Source: Galeruca laticollis
Lineage: Eukaryota > Arthropoda > Insecta > Coleoptera > Chrysomelidae
Length of the DNA: 64,000 nt
Direction: 5' to 3'
NCBI GenBank assembly: GCA_963921935.1
Contig: OY998178.1
Coordinates: 46,802,951-46,866,950, forward strand
Part shown: positions 12,044-22,758 of the stretch, piece by piece
Layout of the letters: each line of letters opens with the position of its first letter
How positions within the stretch are numbered: position 1 is the first letter of the stretch
Notes under the pieces: generated by a model
What the model was told of the DNA's origin: nothing
The model's input: the letters and a program-made list of their open reading frames with translations, nothing else
Databases searched by the model: none
Position numbers and translations under genes: made by a program

Positions 12044-12046
<3 letters not shown>
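11391..12046 (-). pseudogene. R4/Dong-like LINE polymerase fragment (RT thumb and linker)
   Basis: Minus-strand open frame covering the region after the RT active site. It begins with YKYLGMPQNQRIDHTHLK, then INTWAVPVLTY-like ALNTWAVPVLTYTFEI, LDRLTRRLMTKFRCLH and LYQPRASGGRRMVNI, a conserved series in LINEs carrying a restriction-like endonuclease. It ends with SLLWLGAGFLYPEREEF, just before the zinc knuckle and endonuclease, which are missing. A matching downstream segment from the same type of element lies at 16985-17650. The two are not collinear on the minus strand, so they are separate copies. The frame has no stop over about 220 codons. An (ATT)n run abuts its 5' end. Confidence 0.75.
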
Positions 12047-12086
<40 letters not shown>

Positions 12087-12088
12087 TT
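12045..12088. repeat. (ATT)n microsatellite
   Basis: About 14 ATT units. It translates as poly-Asn on the minus strand, which makes the adjoining reading frame look longer than the real element. A shorter ATT run follows near 12200-12217. Confidence 0.9.
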
Positions 12089-12592
12089 CCGTTTCCTCCC
12101 TTGCGGGGTTGCTCCACAACGTGGGATTCATGATCATTCACGTTGCTTGGAACTTGCGATTCTTCTAGCAGGATTTCGCAGTCACATATTTTCAGGTAAG
12201 TATTATTATTATTATTGGTGGAATGGTCGCCAAACATAGAACTGCTGGAAAAGTTGCTCTTAGTTAAATTGAATAAAATTGTGGTAGCTTTAATCAATTA
12301 ATTTGTTGAAATTAGTGCATCGTAATAATACTCGTATAGTGCATCTGTATAAGTGTAGGTGTTAACAATAATTGAATATTAGTAAAATGCAAGCTATAAT
12401 ACCAGTTTTAAAACAAGTTTTCGCTGATTAACTGTAAGTACAAAAACATTCATTAACAGTAGTTATAACTTTGACTTTCGTTTCATTCCACCAAGGAAAA
12501 ATTTATTGAATTTTACGTTACCGAAGTTGTCAAAAATTTTTGAAAATCAGCGTACTAAAAGTAAACTCTTTTGTTCCTGTTGACCTCCTGTC

Positions 12593-13568
12593 ATGGGTAA
12601 TGATAGTGTGGAATGTTTACAAATATCTGAAACCTGTGTGCGATGTCACAAGGTCGTAAAACAAGCAAAATATGGGACACGATGTATGAAGTGTGGTATA
12701 TTATCACACAATAGTTGCCTGAAAGACTTGGAAATTGCGAAATTTATGGAGAATGGTTCGGTAATTTGCTGTCAGGAGAGTGAAGGGAAAACTGGAGAAT
12801 CAAAGGAACAAAAATCTGAAAACCAAGAGTCAAGAAATGTCGAAAATGTAGCGGATAAAATAACAATCAAATATCTGGAAGAGCTGATCAAACAGAAGGA
12901 CATAATTATAAGGACACAAGAAATAGCTATAAAGAATCAAGACATCGCCATTAAATGTTTAAATGATAAGATATTGCTTTTAGAAAATAGTTCGATAAAA
13001 TCAACATCAAACCTAGCCCTACCTACGTACGCAGCCCCTAGCCCTACCTATGTACGCAGCCGTTATAGGAAACACCTCCCAAAATCCAAAGTTCGTAGGT
13101 AATAGAAATATCACAGATAAAAAATCTGAAACAGGGAATGACATTTCGAACGGTACTTATGATGTATATAGCAGGCAAACTTCCCAAAATATTGCCGGTG
13201 TGACAGAGGAAATTGTTCCTGATAAAATGTTGAGAAAGCGGCCCATGACATTGGTAACAGGAAAAAATGGAAATCGGGATTGCTGCCCTTTTAAAGCTGC
13301 TTCGACACTAACTAGAGAACGATATTATCATGCCACAAATTTTGAAATTGGAGTGGAACCATCTGAACTAGAAAAATATCTGAAAAATTTTGCGCCAAAT
13401 GTTACAGCCGAAAAATTAAATTCACGTCAACCAAATATATACGCATCGTTTAAAATAACAGTGCCAGCGGAGGAGGCTGACTGTATTTTAAAAAATGAAA
13501 TATGGCCAGAAAATGTTAGAGTAAATAGGTTTTTTTTCAAGAGGAGGCCGGATTGGGTCAGAAAATAG
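12593..13568 (+). pseudogene. LINE ORF1: PHD-like zinc finger, coiled coil, C-terminal RNA-binding-like domain
   Basis: ORF1 proteins of LINEs bind element RNA in the ribonucleoprotein. The first 40 residues hold CVRCHKVV, CMKCGILSHNSC and a later CC pair, matching a PHD-type zinc-finger spacing. Residues of about 80-140 form a probable coiled coil (repeated IKNQDIAIK and IIRTQEIAIK heptads). After the break, the second half (13050-13568) has YYHATNFEIGVEPSELEKYL and SFKITVPAEEADCIL, the conserved C-terminal module of insect ORF1 proteins, ending in FFFKRR. A 25-bp tandem duplication at 13012-13061 throws the two halves out of frame. The stop at 13566-13568 overlaps the ORF2 frame by 16 nt. 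Confidence 0.8.
13012..13061. repeat. 25-bp tandem duplication disrupting ORF1
   Basis: Units 13012-13036 and 13037-13061 differ by one base (C/T at the 15th position). Because 25 is not a multiple of three, the extra unit shifts the frame between the coiled-coil and C-terminal parts of ORF1. Confidence 0.9.
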
Positions 13569-16400
13569 GTGAAGAAAACTATGATTATGAACAAAATCTT
13601 TGTAATTATAGATCGTTTATAAATAAATCTGATCTTGAGCGTTTCGAATACTCGATATTCCATGTCAATGTTCAAAGTATTACAAATAAAATTGACAATT
13701 TGCAAATATTCTTGGATGAATGTAATTTTGATATACTATGCGTCAGTGAGCATTGGCTTGATGCTGATGCTTTAGATTGTGTGGTGCTAAATGGCTATTC
13801 ATTGGTGACAAGTTTCTGTAGAAATACCAGGAGGGCGCATGGTGGCGTTGCCATGTTTGCTGCCAGCAATACCCATTTATTGGGGATTGATGTTACCAGA
13901 TTCTGCCAGCCTGTGCATGCGGAATTCTGTGCTGCAGAAATTAAACAAGGAAACTGTGTAATATTAGCGGTTTACAGGTCGTCTAGCAATGGGGATTTGT
14001 CGATATTTGTAAATATGCTACAAAAGGTCATAAACGAACTATTTTATAAATATAAAACGGTCATTATTATGGGAGACATAAACTTGAACTTGGATGGTAG
14101 TGGCGAGTATGCGAAAAGCTTTAGAAATACGTTTTGTGAATATGGTATGCGACATCTGGTTCATATACCAACCCGAATATCAAATACGACTAGTTCATGT
14201 CTAGATAACATAGTTACAAATCTTGAAAATGAGAACCTTCATTCGGGCGTATGTGAGCCTTTAGTCGCGGACCATTGTGGTATTTTTTTATTGATAAATA
14301 TTGATGGACGCATTACTGAAGGGAAAAATAGCCGTAACATACGTGTGATAAATGAACAAAATTTATTAAACTATTGTGACCGAATCTCGGCCTATCAGTG
14401 GTTGGAGTCGGAGAAATTGAATTCTGATCAGTATGCAAATCTAGTTATTGACGCTCTTTCTGCACGTGCCGATGCCTGCTTTCCTCTTAGAAGTGTATCC
14501 CACAGAAAACCGAGAGTGGGGTGGTTTAATGATGAGCTAAGAGAAAAACGTAAAGAAGTCTTTAATTTGAGAAAGAAATTTTTATACACGAAACTACCGG
14601 TGGATTGGTATCTATATTGTCAGCGACGAAAAGAATATCGCAAACATATAAAAAATGCAACAAAGAATGCATGTGAGAAATTGGTCAACGAAGCGGAGAA
14701 CAAGAGCCAAGTTATATGGGATATTGTAAATCAGGAGAGGAACAAAAAAATGTCAAAATAAAATATCAACTACACTTTGCTCGGATGATTTTAATCATGA
14801 CTTTGCAAACATAGCCGAGAATTTACTCAACAGTATACAAAATGTCCATTCAAAGATGCTTGATCCGATGTCTTTTCTCACCAGCATGCCTAGTCCACCA
14901 TCATCCTTTTTTATAACACCAGTTCAAGAAACTGACATTTTGAACGCGGTAACAACTCTAAAAAATAAGCCTGGGCTAGACTTTTTAATCTGAACGCCAA
15001 AATGTTAAAAGCTGCTCTTGGTTCATTAGTTACACCGCTAACAAACCTGTTTAATAAATGCATACAGGAGGGGAGCTGGCCGCATGTATTAAAAATATCA
15101 AAAATCATACCAGTATATAAAAACGGTGATTTAGATCTTGTCGGTAACTACAGACCCATAGCAATTCTTCCTGTCGTCTCAAAACTCTTTGAAACAATAA
15201 TCAAAGAAAAATTAATATCATTTTTAGAAGATAAACATATTATCACTACTGCTCAATATGGATTTCAGAAGGGTAAATCTACAATTTCAGCTGTCACAAA
15301 TGTGATTGAATACATAGTGGAAGGTCTTGACGGGGGTCAAAATACTCATGCTGTTATGTGCGATCTGTCTAAGGCCTTTGACTGTGTTAACCTTGATATT
15401 CTATTTAAAAAGTTCGAACATTACGGCATACGAGGGAATGGACACCTATTACTAAGATCTTATCTAGAAAACAGACAGCAATATGTCAGCTATAACGGAC
15501 ATGACTCTGGGCTTGTACCAGTTAAGCACGGAGTACCTCAGGGTTCGGTGTTAGGACCGATACTCTTCTTACTATATGTAAACGATTTGCCCTCATCTGT
15601 GATATATAAGACTATTATTTTTGCAGATGGCACTACTTTTTTAACAAGAGGGAATGATAATTTGAATGTAGAAATTTTAAGAGTTGCAAAAAATTGGTTT
15701 GATGCGAATAACCTAAAGCTAAATGAACCAAAAACAAAAAATATAATATTCAGTTCAGACAAATGCCGCATAAAATCAGAAACGGTCAAGTTATTAGGAA
15801 TAACACTCGATCCAGGACTAAACTGGACAATTCATATAGAAAATCTCTGTGCTAAGATCGCATCACAGTTGTTTGCGATGAGGCGAATACGTTCATGTAT
15901 CAGAGGTAATGACGTTATGCGAACAGTTTATTATGGTCTTATTCACAGTCACCTGTCCTATGGCATTGTTCTGTGGGGGAGATCAAGTAGTACTCACAAG
16001 GTGTTTGCTCAGCAGAAAACGGCTCTCCGTATCATTGATGGTACCCAAGAACGCGTACACTGTCGGGAGCTGTTCATTAAATACAAAATACTTCCTCTAC
16101 CATGTGTCTACATCTTTGAGACACTGCTCAGTATACATAAGAGAGCTTTGAATATGCCGACCTGTTCTGATTTTCATTATTATAATACTAGAGGAGCTGA
16201 ACAACTGGTTCTACCTTATTCTTGAATAAGAGTATCAGAAAATAACAAACCAGATATAAAGCTTTATAATAAGTTTGTGGATTTGCATCCTGATCAGAAT
16301 ATTAAACATCTTAACTACTCTAAATTTTACTCACTTGCGAAAACATTTTTATTAGGAAATTTTTTTTATGATATTGCGGCATTTTTGGCAAGTATGTAAC
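13553..16400 (+). pseudogene. LINE ORF2: AP endonuclease plus reverse transcriptase
   Basis: ORF2 nicks the target and reverse-transcribes the element RNA. AP endonuclease (13553-14761): FHVNVQSITNK, LCVSEHWL (catalytic Glu), RAHGGVAMF, IMGDINLNL and the VADHCGIF block (catalytic Asp-His). A basic linker (KKFLYTKLPVDWYLYCQRR) and WDIVNQE follow. The frame shifts near 14755 and again near 14985. RT (15002-16225): NYRPIAILPVVSKLFE, QYGFQKGKSTISAV, MCDLSKAFDCVN (Asp 1), HGVPQGSVLGPILFLLYVNDL and, at 15620-15631, FADG in place of F/YADD. Thumb motifs end at RALNMPTCSDFHYYNTRG. About 16240-16395 continues in other frames (LGNFFYDIAAFL). No in-frame ATG starts ORF2 near 13553. Confidence 0.9.
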
Positions 16401-16432
16401 ATTCTGTGTTACGGGCTTTTAATTGATTTTTT

Positions 16433-16716
16433 ATTGTTGAATTGCGATGAATAGTGTTTTTATGAATGTGTTTTGTAAATATTAATGGGACTACCTTAAA
16501 ACTTAAGGGTTTTTGAGTTATACTTTATTGTTGAATTGCGCTTAATATTGTTTTTATAAATGTGTTTTTGTAAATATGAATGATACTAGTTTGAAACTCG
16601 AAGGATTTTAAATGATATTTTATTGTTAAATTGAAGTTGAAAATGATTTTATTGTGTGGTTTTGTAAATTATGACGCAATTAGTTTCAAACTGATTAGTT
16701 TATTGACAACGTATTT
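16433..16716. repeat. Three tandem 94-95 bp units in the LINE 3' UTR
   Basis: Units begin at 16433, 16527 and 16622, each with ATTGTTRAATTG followed by a TTTTGTAAAT segment and a TTTMAAACT segment. Divergence increases toward the third unit. Confidence 0.75.
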
Positions 16717-16846
16717 TATAAATATGTGTTATTTTAAATTCGGATGTGCAAATTTATATCTGTGTAATTGTTTATTTTCAATCTCAAATGCCTGTAATTA
16801 GGACAAATTATGAGGACTAAAAAAATACTATGTATTTCAACTAGTC

Positions 16847-16870
16847 AATAAAGCACCTACCTACCTACCA
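16847..16870 (+). terminator. LINE polyadenylation signal and (CCTA)n tail
   Basis: AATAAA at 16847-16852 is followed within two bases by CACCTACCTACCTACCA. A short 3' microsatellite instead of poly(A) is typical of CR1-like LINEs that prime from their own 3' repeat. Confidence 0.7.
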
Positions 16871-16984
16871 CTAGTTCTCTTTTTAAGGCATTTCATATAA
16901 AATCAGGACTTTTTTGGTCTGAATGTAGTGTATTCAAATATACAGATATATATCTATCAAAGTATATTTGGCGTTCCACTTTTT

Positions 16985-17650
16985 AGGTTATTTTTCCAGT
17001 ACTTCCCTTACAATGGTGCATGTGCCGAGAATGGCTGTTTTCTGCATCTTTCCAATTACAGATGGACTGATTTTGAGAGTATCCATAGCCTTACCAAGCT
17101 GCCGTGGTCCAATGCCTGTTGTGGATAGGATCATAGGTAGGATAGTAACTTGGTCTACTTTCCAGTGCTCTTTGATATACTGAGCAAGGTCATCATATTT
17201 TCGAAGCGTTAGGTTGATTGTGCTTTCCATGTTGCTATCATTCACAACTGCGAAGTCGATAATCCATACCTGCTTCTCTCTCAGGCTCCACAGAACCACA
17301 TCCGGCCGGTTTGCGTCATTTGTCCGATCAGTAAATATAGTTCTATCCCAGTAGAATTTGTAGTTGGCGTTTTCTAGGATGTTTCGGGTATCAAGTTATA
17401 TTTAGAGGCCAGAGCATGGTGTACTATCTTTCCTGTTTCATCGTAACGTTTCTTGTACTCAGATGCGGCGAGAGAGCTGCATCCTCCAGTTATATGTTGG
17501 ATGGATTCCCCCATCCTGCCACACATTCTACAGGTTTTGTCTTCACAGTTGGATCTCTTAGGATATACTTGAGATAGTTTCTAGTTGGCACAAGCTGATC
17601 TTGTATGGCAATCAGAAACCCTTCAGTCTCAGGGAAAAGGTATCCTTTTC
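16985..17650 (-). pseudogene. R4/Dong-like LINE 3' end: zinc knuckle and restriction-like endonuclease
   Basis: Minus strand, reading down from 17650: YLFPETEGFLIAIQDQL, VPTRNYLKYILRDPTVK, then in the next frame a CCHC motif CRMCGRMGESIQHITGGC (17479-17532) and ASEYKKRYDETGKIVHH. After a stop and frameshift, RPD (about 17300) followed by QVWIIDFAV gives the PD-x12-D pattern of the restriction-like endonuclease used by R2/R4/Dong-type LINEs for target cleavage. It ends VILPMILSTTGI-like TILPMILSTTGIGPRQL and MQKTAILGTCTIVREVL, the usual C-terminus, with a stop near 16985. The lesions show it is inactive. At 17650 it abuts an R1-like fragment of opposite orientation. Confidence 0.8.
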
Positions 17651-17707
17651 GTAAGTAGTGACTTGACCATTTTTTATCTGTGCCCTCTGCGGCATTATTA
17701 TTATCTA

Positions 17708-18240
17708 AGGATTTGCAGTGCGTATAGGACGGTGTCGGGTGCGGCTGCTCAGATGATTGCAGGAGTCATCCCGATCGATATACTGGCTTACGAGCGTCAA
17801 CGAATATACCTTCGCAGGAGGGAGAATTCACCGCACACCATCAAAAGAGAAGAACGGGATCGAACTCTACAGGACTGGCAGAGAAGATGGACTCAGGAAA
17901 CCAGAGGAAGATAGACTGTCATCCTGATTGCAAACGTGCGAGGTTGGCTATTACCTGACACAGTTTCTGACACGACACGGCTACTACCGATCATACTTGA
18001 AAAAGATAGGGAAGGTAAATGAGGCCACATGTATTTATTGCCACACAGAGGATGAGGACGCAAGGCACACCTTCTTTGCATGTCAGACAAGAAGTTACGA
18101 AGAAGACCGGAGAACTGAGCCCGGAGACAGCCGTTGCCAAGATGCTTCAAACGGGGGAGAACTGGAGTACCTTCACCACGTACATCACTCAAGTTCTCAA
18201 ACAAAAGGAGGTAAACCGAGAATGGGAAAATGAATGAACT
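17708..18240 (+). pseudogene. R1-clade LINE ORF2 C-terminus
   Basis: The plus-strand frame reads RICSAYRTVSGAAAQMIAGV and IPIDILAYERQRIY, then DWQRRWTQETRGR. One frameshift follows (about 17905-17930), then VGYYLTQFLTRHGYYRSYL and a CCHC motif CIYCHTEDEDARHTFFAC. This order is the standard tail of R1-type polymerases (V-S-x-x-A-x-x-V-I-A-G-x-x-P, then W-Q-x-x-W, then F-L-T-x-H-G-x-F and the zinc knuckle). The RT and endonuclease are missing, so the copy is 5'-truncated. Coding similarity ends at about 18240. Confidence 0.85.
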
Positions 18241-18445
18241 AAATTAGGCGATAAACAGGTGCGCAATGACGAAGAAGGCCTTAAAAGGCTAGAAAGGGTC
18301 TGTTCCGAAGTAATACCAAAAGGAAGTTCCGGGACAGAACCAAAACAAGAAGAGAGGAAGGGTGTTTTAGTCGGTAAGAGTCCGACACGAAGAGCAGTCA
18401 CCGACTTGCTGTCAGTACATGGAGGATTTTACCTACCGATTTAAA
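18241..18445 (+). other. R1-like LINE 3' UTR
   Basis: Sequence after the R1-like C-terminus contains GTTTTAGTCGGTAAGAGTCC then GACACGAAG (18364-18392), close to the T-T-T-A-G-T-x-G-G-T-A-A-G-A-x-T-C-C signature in R1-group 3' UTRs. It ends near the (ATT)n tract. The only long frame in it is incidental. Confidence 0.6.
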
Positions 18446-18513
18446 AAAATATATTAATATTATTATTATTATTAATATTATTATTAATATTATTATTATT
18501 ATTATTATTATTA
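18446..18513. repeat. (ATT)n / (AAT)n-rich microsatellite
   Basis: Interrupted ATT units at the 3' end of the R1-like fragment, plausibly its target-primed tail or a target microsatellite. Confidence 0.85.
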
Positions 18514-19437
18514 TCGATGCGATAAAAAATTATATTCGTTTTGATTTCGAAACAATTTCCAATTTTGTCACAAAAAAAGTTTACGGACAACGAAGAAATA
18601 TTGAAATCAACTCATGTGTTAATGGGCGATTAATAAGCTCAACTATTAAAGGCACTCACTCGCTATCGTTCGTTCGTACTTTAAACAGTTTCGATTTATT
18701 AAGCGCATTCATTAACAAATTAGTTTATTAAATAACTATTAGAACACTAAAATTACATAGACCACATTAAAGGGCGTCAAGCGTCATAATACAGTGATAG
18801 TGGATAAAAAAGTTAATCTCATTAAGTAGCTCTTAAAACCTCTCGTTTCCTTGAACTGAATTAAACACAACCATGTTATAATTACATCACATACGATTAC
18901 TAAATTCAAACGTTATGCACATTGTTAATACGCCTCTGTGTGTAATATGGATTTAGGGCATCATTTACAAGTTACACATGAGTAGATATACTTGAGTGAA
19001 ATCACATTCCGACCGATTGTATCGTGCTGAGAAACATAATTTATAATTGTTATGTTAAAACGTTATTTATTACTTTCCCGTGATATATCTTTATCAATAT
19101 CATACCTACAAAGCAACAATACTTGTTAAAAGTTTTAATTCCTAGGTGAACTTATCTAAAGATATAATTTTACATGAAAGTATCTGGTACGTAAAAATCG
19201 CACACGCTATCTTCGACCAAATCGAATTCGACATAGTGAAACTTTGCTGATACAAAAAACAAATGTGTTAAAGTACGGATTGAAATCAGATTACTTCAAA
19301 TTATAAAATAAAAGTGAATTGTCTAATTATAGAATGTATTTAAAAAACCAGTTGGTATAGTATTTTGAATACATATTGGGAAGTACCACTTAAAATCTAT
19401 GAGGAGGAAAGGAATCATGTTTGGCTCTTCTAGAATA
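18514..19437. other. No recognisable gene
   Basis: AT-rich with no coding motif and no clear repeat boundary. Confidence 0.4.
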
Positions 19438-19966
19438 GAGGTCTTGAAACTACGGTCCGCAGGCCAAATCCGGTCCGCTAATGTCATTAATCATCTAGCC
19501 CGCGGTAGATAACAAGTATAATTCGCAGAAACATCCGGTGTATTACATTTACGCGCAACTGTTGGGATCGGACCCCTAAAAACCCCTATCGAAATTTGGA
19601 TAAATAAAAGAAGCTTTCACTTGCGCGCAAGACAGTTGTATTTTGTACAATACTACCAAAGATGGAGTTATCTTATTTTTAAATGATTGGGCCAACAGTA
19701 TTATTACATTTTGTTGCGAAGCTAACAATAAATACTTCAGCAGTCAAAGCACGATATACTTCGATGGAACAGCTCTATTGTTATTGGAAACCCACTAAAC
19801 ACAAGTGACGAGACGGTAAAAGTTGTATTCGCTGAACCAGCAGACCCAAATTTTGACACTGGTATACAAAAGATGTATAAGGAAAAATTCCCAGAAATAT
19901 GCCTATTAAAATCCAATTTTGAGGTTATCGAACAGATTACAAGAGTGAAGACAAAAACCCCATATC
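19438..19966. other. Possible hAT-type element end and decayed interior
   Basis: 19451-19520 is locally GC-rich, with GGTCCGCAGGCCAAATCCGG, similar to the GCGGCCCGCGGGCC-type ends of hAT transposons. The following 400 bp contains only fragments of frames with no secure identity. A matching opposite end was not found. Confidence 0.25.
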
Positions 19967-21434
19967 TGTGTAATAAACACGAAATATGGCAAAGAGAAAT
20001 TTAAGGACACCCTATATAGATATATAATTTTCTTGATAATAAAATAAGTCGAATTCAATCTAATATAAAAACAAAAGTTAACCTAGACAGAAAAGAATTT
20101 AAACAAACAATTTACACAACCGACAAGGTCGATGACAAAACACACGATGGTTTGTTTATTAAAAATATAGACAAATCTTGGAACTTAGTATAAAGAAAGT
20201 AATTGAAAATTAACCTTCAATTACGAAAATATGAAACATGAGACAAGGCAACACGAAGTTGATGTTTTTAATAACAATCCTCGTCCAAAAACTTCTGAAA
20301 TAAATAGCAGAAAATTTGGTAACAGGGGCAGTGAGGTAGTAGAGTGCTCAGGTACTGTATGGCCTGGCACTTCGACGGCCGTACGTAAACAGTGATATTG
20401 TGTTGTTGTGCTTTGTGATATTTCAAAAACGTAAGTTTTTTTTCTATGTCATCATAATCATTTTTTTCTTTGAACAAATATCGTATTGACATTTTATTTG
20501 ATTTGACTGGGTGTCCAAAGATACATTTCCTGGTCAAATTAAGTGCACTATTGACATTTGAGCCCCTCACTTAACATATTTAGGAAATAGTACGATTTGC
20601 AATCGATTTAATAATCCAGGGGAACCCTAAATTTTAGTCAATGGAATTTAAAGATTATACAGGGATATTCATATGTAAGAATTATCTTGTTTATAACTTA
20701 ACCAGGTCAGTTTACCGTCAGATTTCGAAAGAGTTTCTTTAGTTATTTTCTTATATTATACAGGGATATTCATACATAAGATTTATCTTGTTTATAATTT
20801 AACCAGGTCAGATTACCGTCAGATTTCGAAAGAGTTTTTTTTAGTTATTTTCTTATATTATACAGGGATATTCATACATAAGATTTATCTTGTTTATAAG
20901 TTAACCAGGTCAGATTACCGTCAGATTTCGAAAGAGTTTTTTTTAGTTATTTTCTTATATTATACAGGGATATTCATATGTAGGAATTATCTTGTTTACA
21001 TCATAACCAGGTCAGATTACCGTCAGATTACCGGCAGATTTCGAGAAAGTTTTTTTTATAGTTACCTTCTTATATTATACAGGGATATTCATATTGTAAG
21101 AAATATCGTATTTATACTTTCAGATTTCGAAAGACTTTTTTTGATAGTTATTTTCTCATATTATACAGGGATATTCATACGCCAGATATCTTTCATTTGT
21201 GTCATAATCCGGAAAGACTACTTTCAGATTATAGAAGACGTTTTGCCCGAGTCATATTAATTTTTTCTCATTCCTTATACAGGGATAGTCATATGCAAGA
21301 CATCTTTTACTTTTGTCATAATAACGAGAAACTACTTCCAGATTATGAAAGACGTTTTTCCCTAATTAATTTCTAGTGTATCGTACCGGGACATTCTCCC
21401 ACGAGTAACTTTTATTTTGTCCAAACCAGGGTTG
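19967..21434 (+). repeat. Dispersed repeat, copy 1 (long form with tandem array)
   Basis: Homologous to 55203-56180 in the same orientation. Both begin TGTGTAATAAACACGAAATATG and end after TTTTATTTTGTCC plus a CAGGG segment. Both contain the TTCGACGGCC patch (20373 and about 55559), then TTTGATTTGACTGG. Copy 1 is longer because of extra tandem units at 20656-21400. It encodes nothing. It sits about 200 bp upstream of an R1-type gag ORF and could be a LINE 5' UTR, but copy 2 has no such ORF. Confidence 0.75.
20656..21400. repeat. Tandem array of seven units, 86-115 bp each
   Basis: Units start with TATACAGGGATATTCAT or a close variant at 20656, 20757, 20859, 20961, 21076, 21162 and 21276. Units 1-4 are about 101-102 bp and very alike, sharing CAGATTTCGAAAGAGTTT. 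Later units diverge. Copy 2 of the dispersed repeat keeps only about three, matching the diverged end of this array. Confidence 0.85.
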
Positions 21435-21635
21435 TCCTACACTGGTAACGGAGGGCTGTAAACCCTAAACAACCACAGCGGTTATTTTAGTGGTGACCAA
21501 ATATTCATTACAAAGGATACATATACAATAGGTATTTCTACCCATTTCGTTACACTGGTGACAGCATTTTTTACAATGGATTTCACCACACGTTATTACA
21601 CGAAATAGAGTATCTTATTACACTGGTGAAAGCTC

Positions 21636-22592
21636 ATGTTATTACATCTGCATACACGCAAAAAGATAATAAAATTAAAACACGATGGAAGTGATAAACA
21701 AATTTGGGAAGGACTAAAACGACTGCAGGAAGAAGCAGCAGAAGACATGTACGTGGCATTACATCATATATCAAATATGACAGTAGAAAATCTTCAAAAA
21801 ATTACAGAGGCAATTTTCCACGGGTCACAAACAAAAGTAACGATCTTCACCACTGACAAATATAAAGCAGCAATGGGGGAGCGAGACAAAACTGAAAGAA
21901 AAGAAAGACCCACATACAGCTTAATAATAAAAGAAGGTGAAAAGAGTTACAAGGAAGTACTGGGCCAAGTTAAAAAGATTATTGGAACTACCTCAGCTAT
22001 CAACGCCATCAGAACTGTTAGGAGTACCAAGTATAATCATCTTCTCATAACAATGGACAAGGATGAAAAAGCGATGAACAAAGTAAAAGAAGCTATTAAA
22101 AATATCTCAGAGGGGATGAAGGTTAGAGAACTAGGCAGAAAAGACGAATATGAAACATTGCACATATAAGGTATGGACGCCGAAGCAACCAGAGAGAACA
22201 TACTGGAAGAACTAAGTAAGATCCTTGGAACCTGGGATGAAGAATACAATAGACTAAGCGAGCTACGCCCTCAATCAAACGAAACTCAAACAGCGACACT
22301 CACAGTTAAAAAAGAAGAAGCGGCGAAACTTATACAAGCGGAGCATATACGAGTTGGACTCGTCAGATGCAGAATAGAAAAGAGACTAAGGATAAGCAGA
22401 TGCACAAAATGTTGCGAGTATGACCATAAGGCAAATGACTGTAACGGGCCTAGCCGAGTAGCATTATGCTATAAATGCGGGAAAGAAAATCATGTAGCTG
22501 ATCAGTGTAAAAATGCAGAAACATGCCCAGTATGTGATAAAACCGGCCACAAAGCAGGAACAATGAAAGAACAAAGAATCGGATACAGCTAA
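21636..22592 (+). pseudogene. R1-clade LINE ORF1 (gag-like, three CCHC knuckles) with one in-frame stop
   Basis: Gag-like ORF1 proteins package LINE RNA. From the ATG at 21636 the frame runs 177 codons to a TAA at 22167-22169 and continues in the same frame from 22170 to 22592. Reading through the TAA gives one gag-like protein of about 318 residues. The first part is Lys/Glu-rich. The C-terminal part has an RxGLVRCRIEKRLRISRC region, then CCHC motifs: CTKCCEYDHKANDC, CYKCGKENHVADQC and the start of CPVCDKTGHKAG, where the last Cys is missing. Three knuckles after a V-G-x-x-x-C-R-x block mark the R1/TRAS/SART group. The frame ends where a MULE-like scrap begins. The stop and lost Cys indicate decay. 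Confidence 0.8.
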
Positions 22593-22758
22593 GTGGCTTG
22601 GGTGGATTTTTGGATTGCAATTTCTGAATTCCGAAGAAATGGGCGAATGCTTTGTTGAGGATTTTGTATCTGTTCAGCCTACTTGCGAAAAAGTCTCAAA
22701 ATTTGTGAACTACATAGTAGATTATATCTGTGAAGACAGTGCAGTTTCAGCTGTATGA
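22591..22758 (+). pseudogene. MULE-like transposase scrap
   Basis: The frame reads KWLGWIFGLQFLNSEEMGEC and FVEDFVSVQP, then VNYIVDYICEDSAV before a TGA. W-L-x-x-L-F-G-L-x-x-L-x-x-x-E-V-x-x-x-F and the Y-x-x-D-x-Y-I-D-E-x-A tail resemble the C-terminus of MULE/FLYWCH-associated insect transposases. No catalytic residue is covered, so identity rests on this short pattern. Confidence 0.4.

Larger units (their letters stand above)
12593..16870 (+). mobile_element. Nearly full-length two-ORF LINE (CR1/Jockey-like)
   Basis: Plus-strand non-LTR retrotransposon: ORF1 (12593-13568), ORF2 with AP endonuclease and RT (13553 to about 16400), a 3' UTR with three 95-bp repeats (16433-16716), AATAAA at 16847-16852 and a terminal (CCTA)n tail at 16854-16870. 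The 5' UTR probably lies in 12300-12592, but its start is not evident. The copy is dead because of two frameshifts in ORF2, one in ORF1 and a mutated RT active site. A PHD-type ORF1 with AP-EN/RT and a short microsatellite tail is typical of the CR1-to-Jockey part of the tree. I cannot name the clade more exactly. Confidence 0.85.

Noticed and set aside
12047..12137. Poly-Asn start of the minus-strand frame at 11391-12137
   Set aside because: It is the translated (ATT)n microsatellite, not part of the LINE protein.
20656..21400. The seven-unit array as a CRISPR array
   Set aside because: Units are contiguous and about 100 bp with no unique spacers, and the sequence is eukaryotic.
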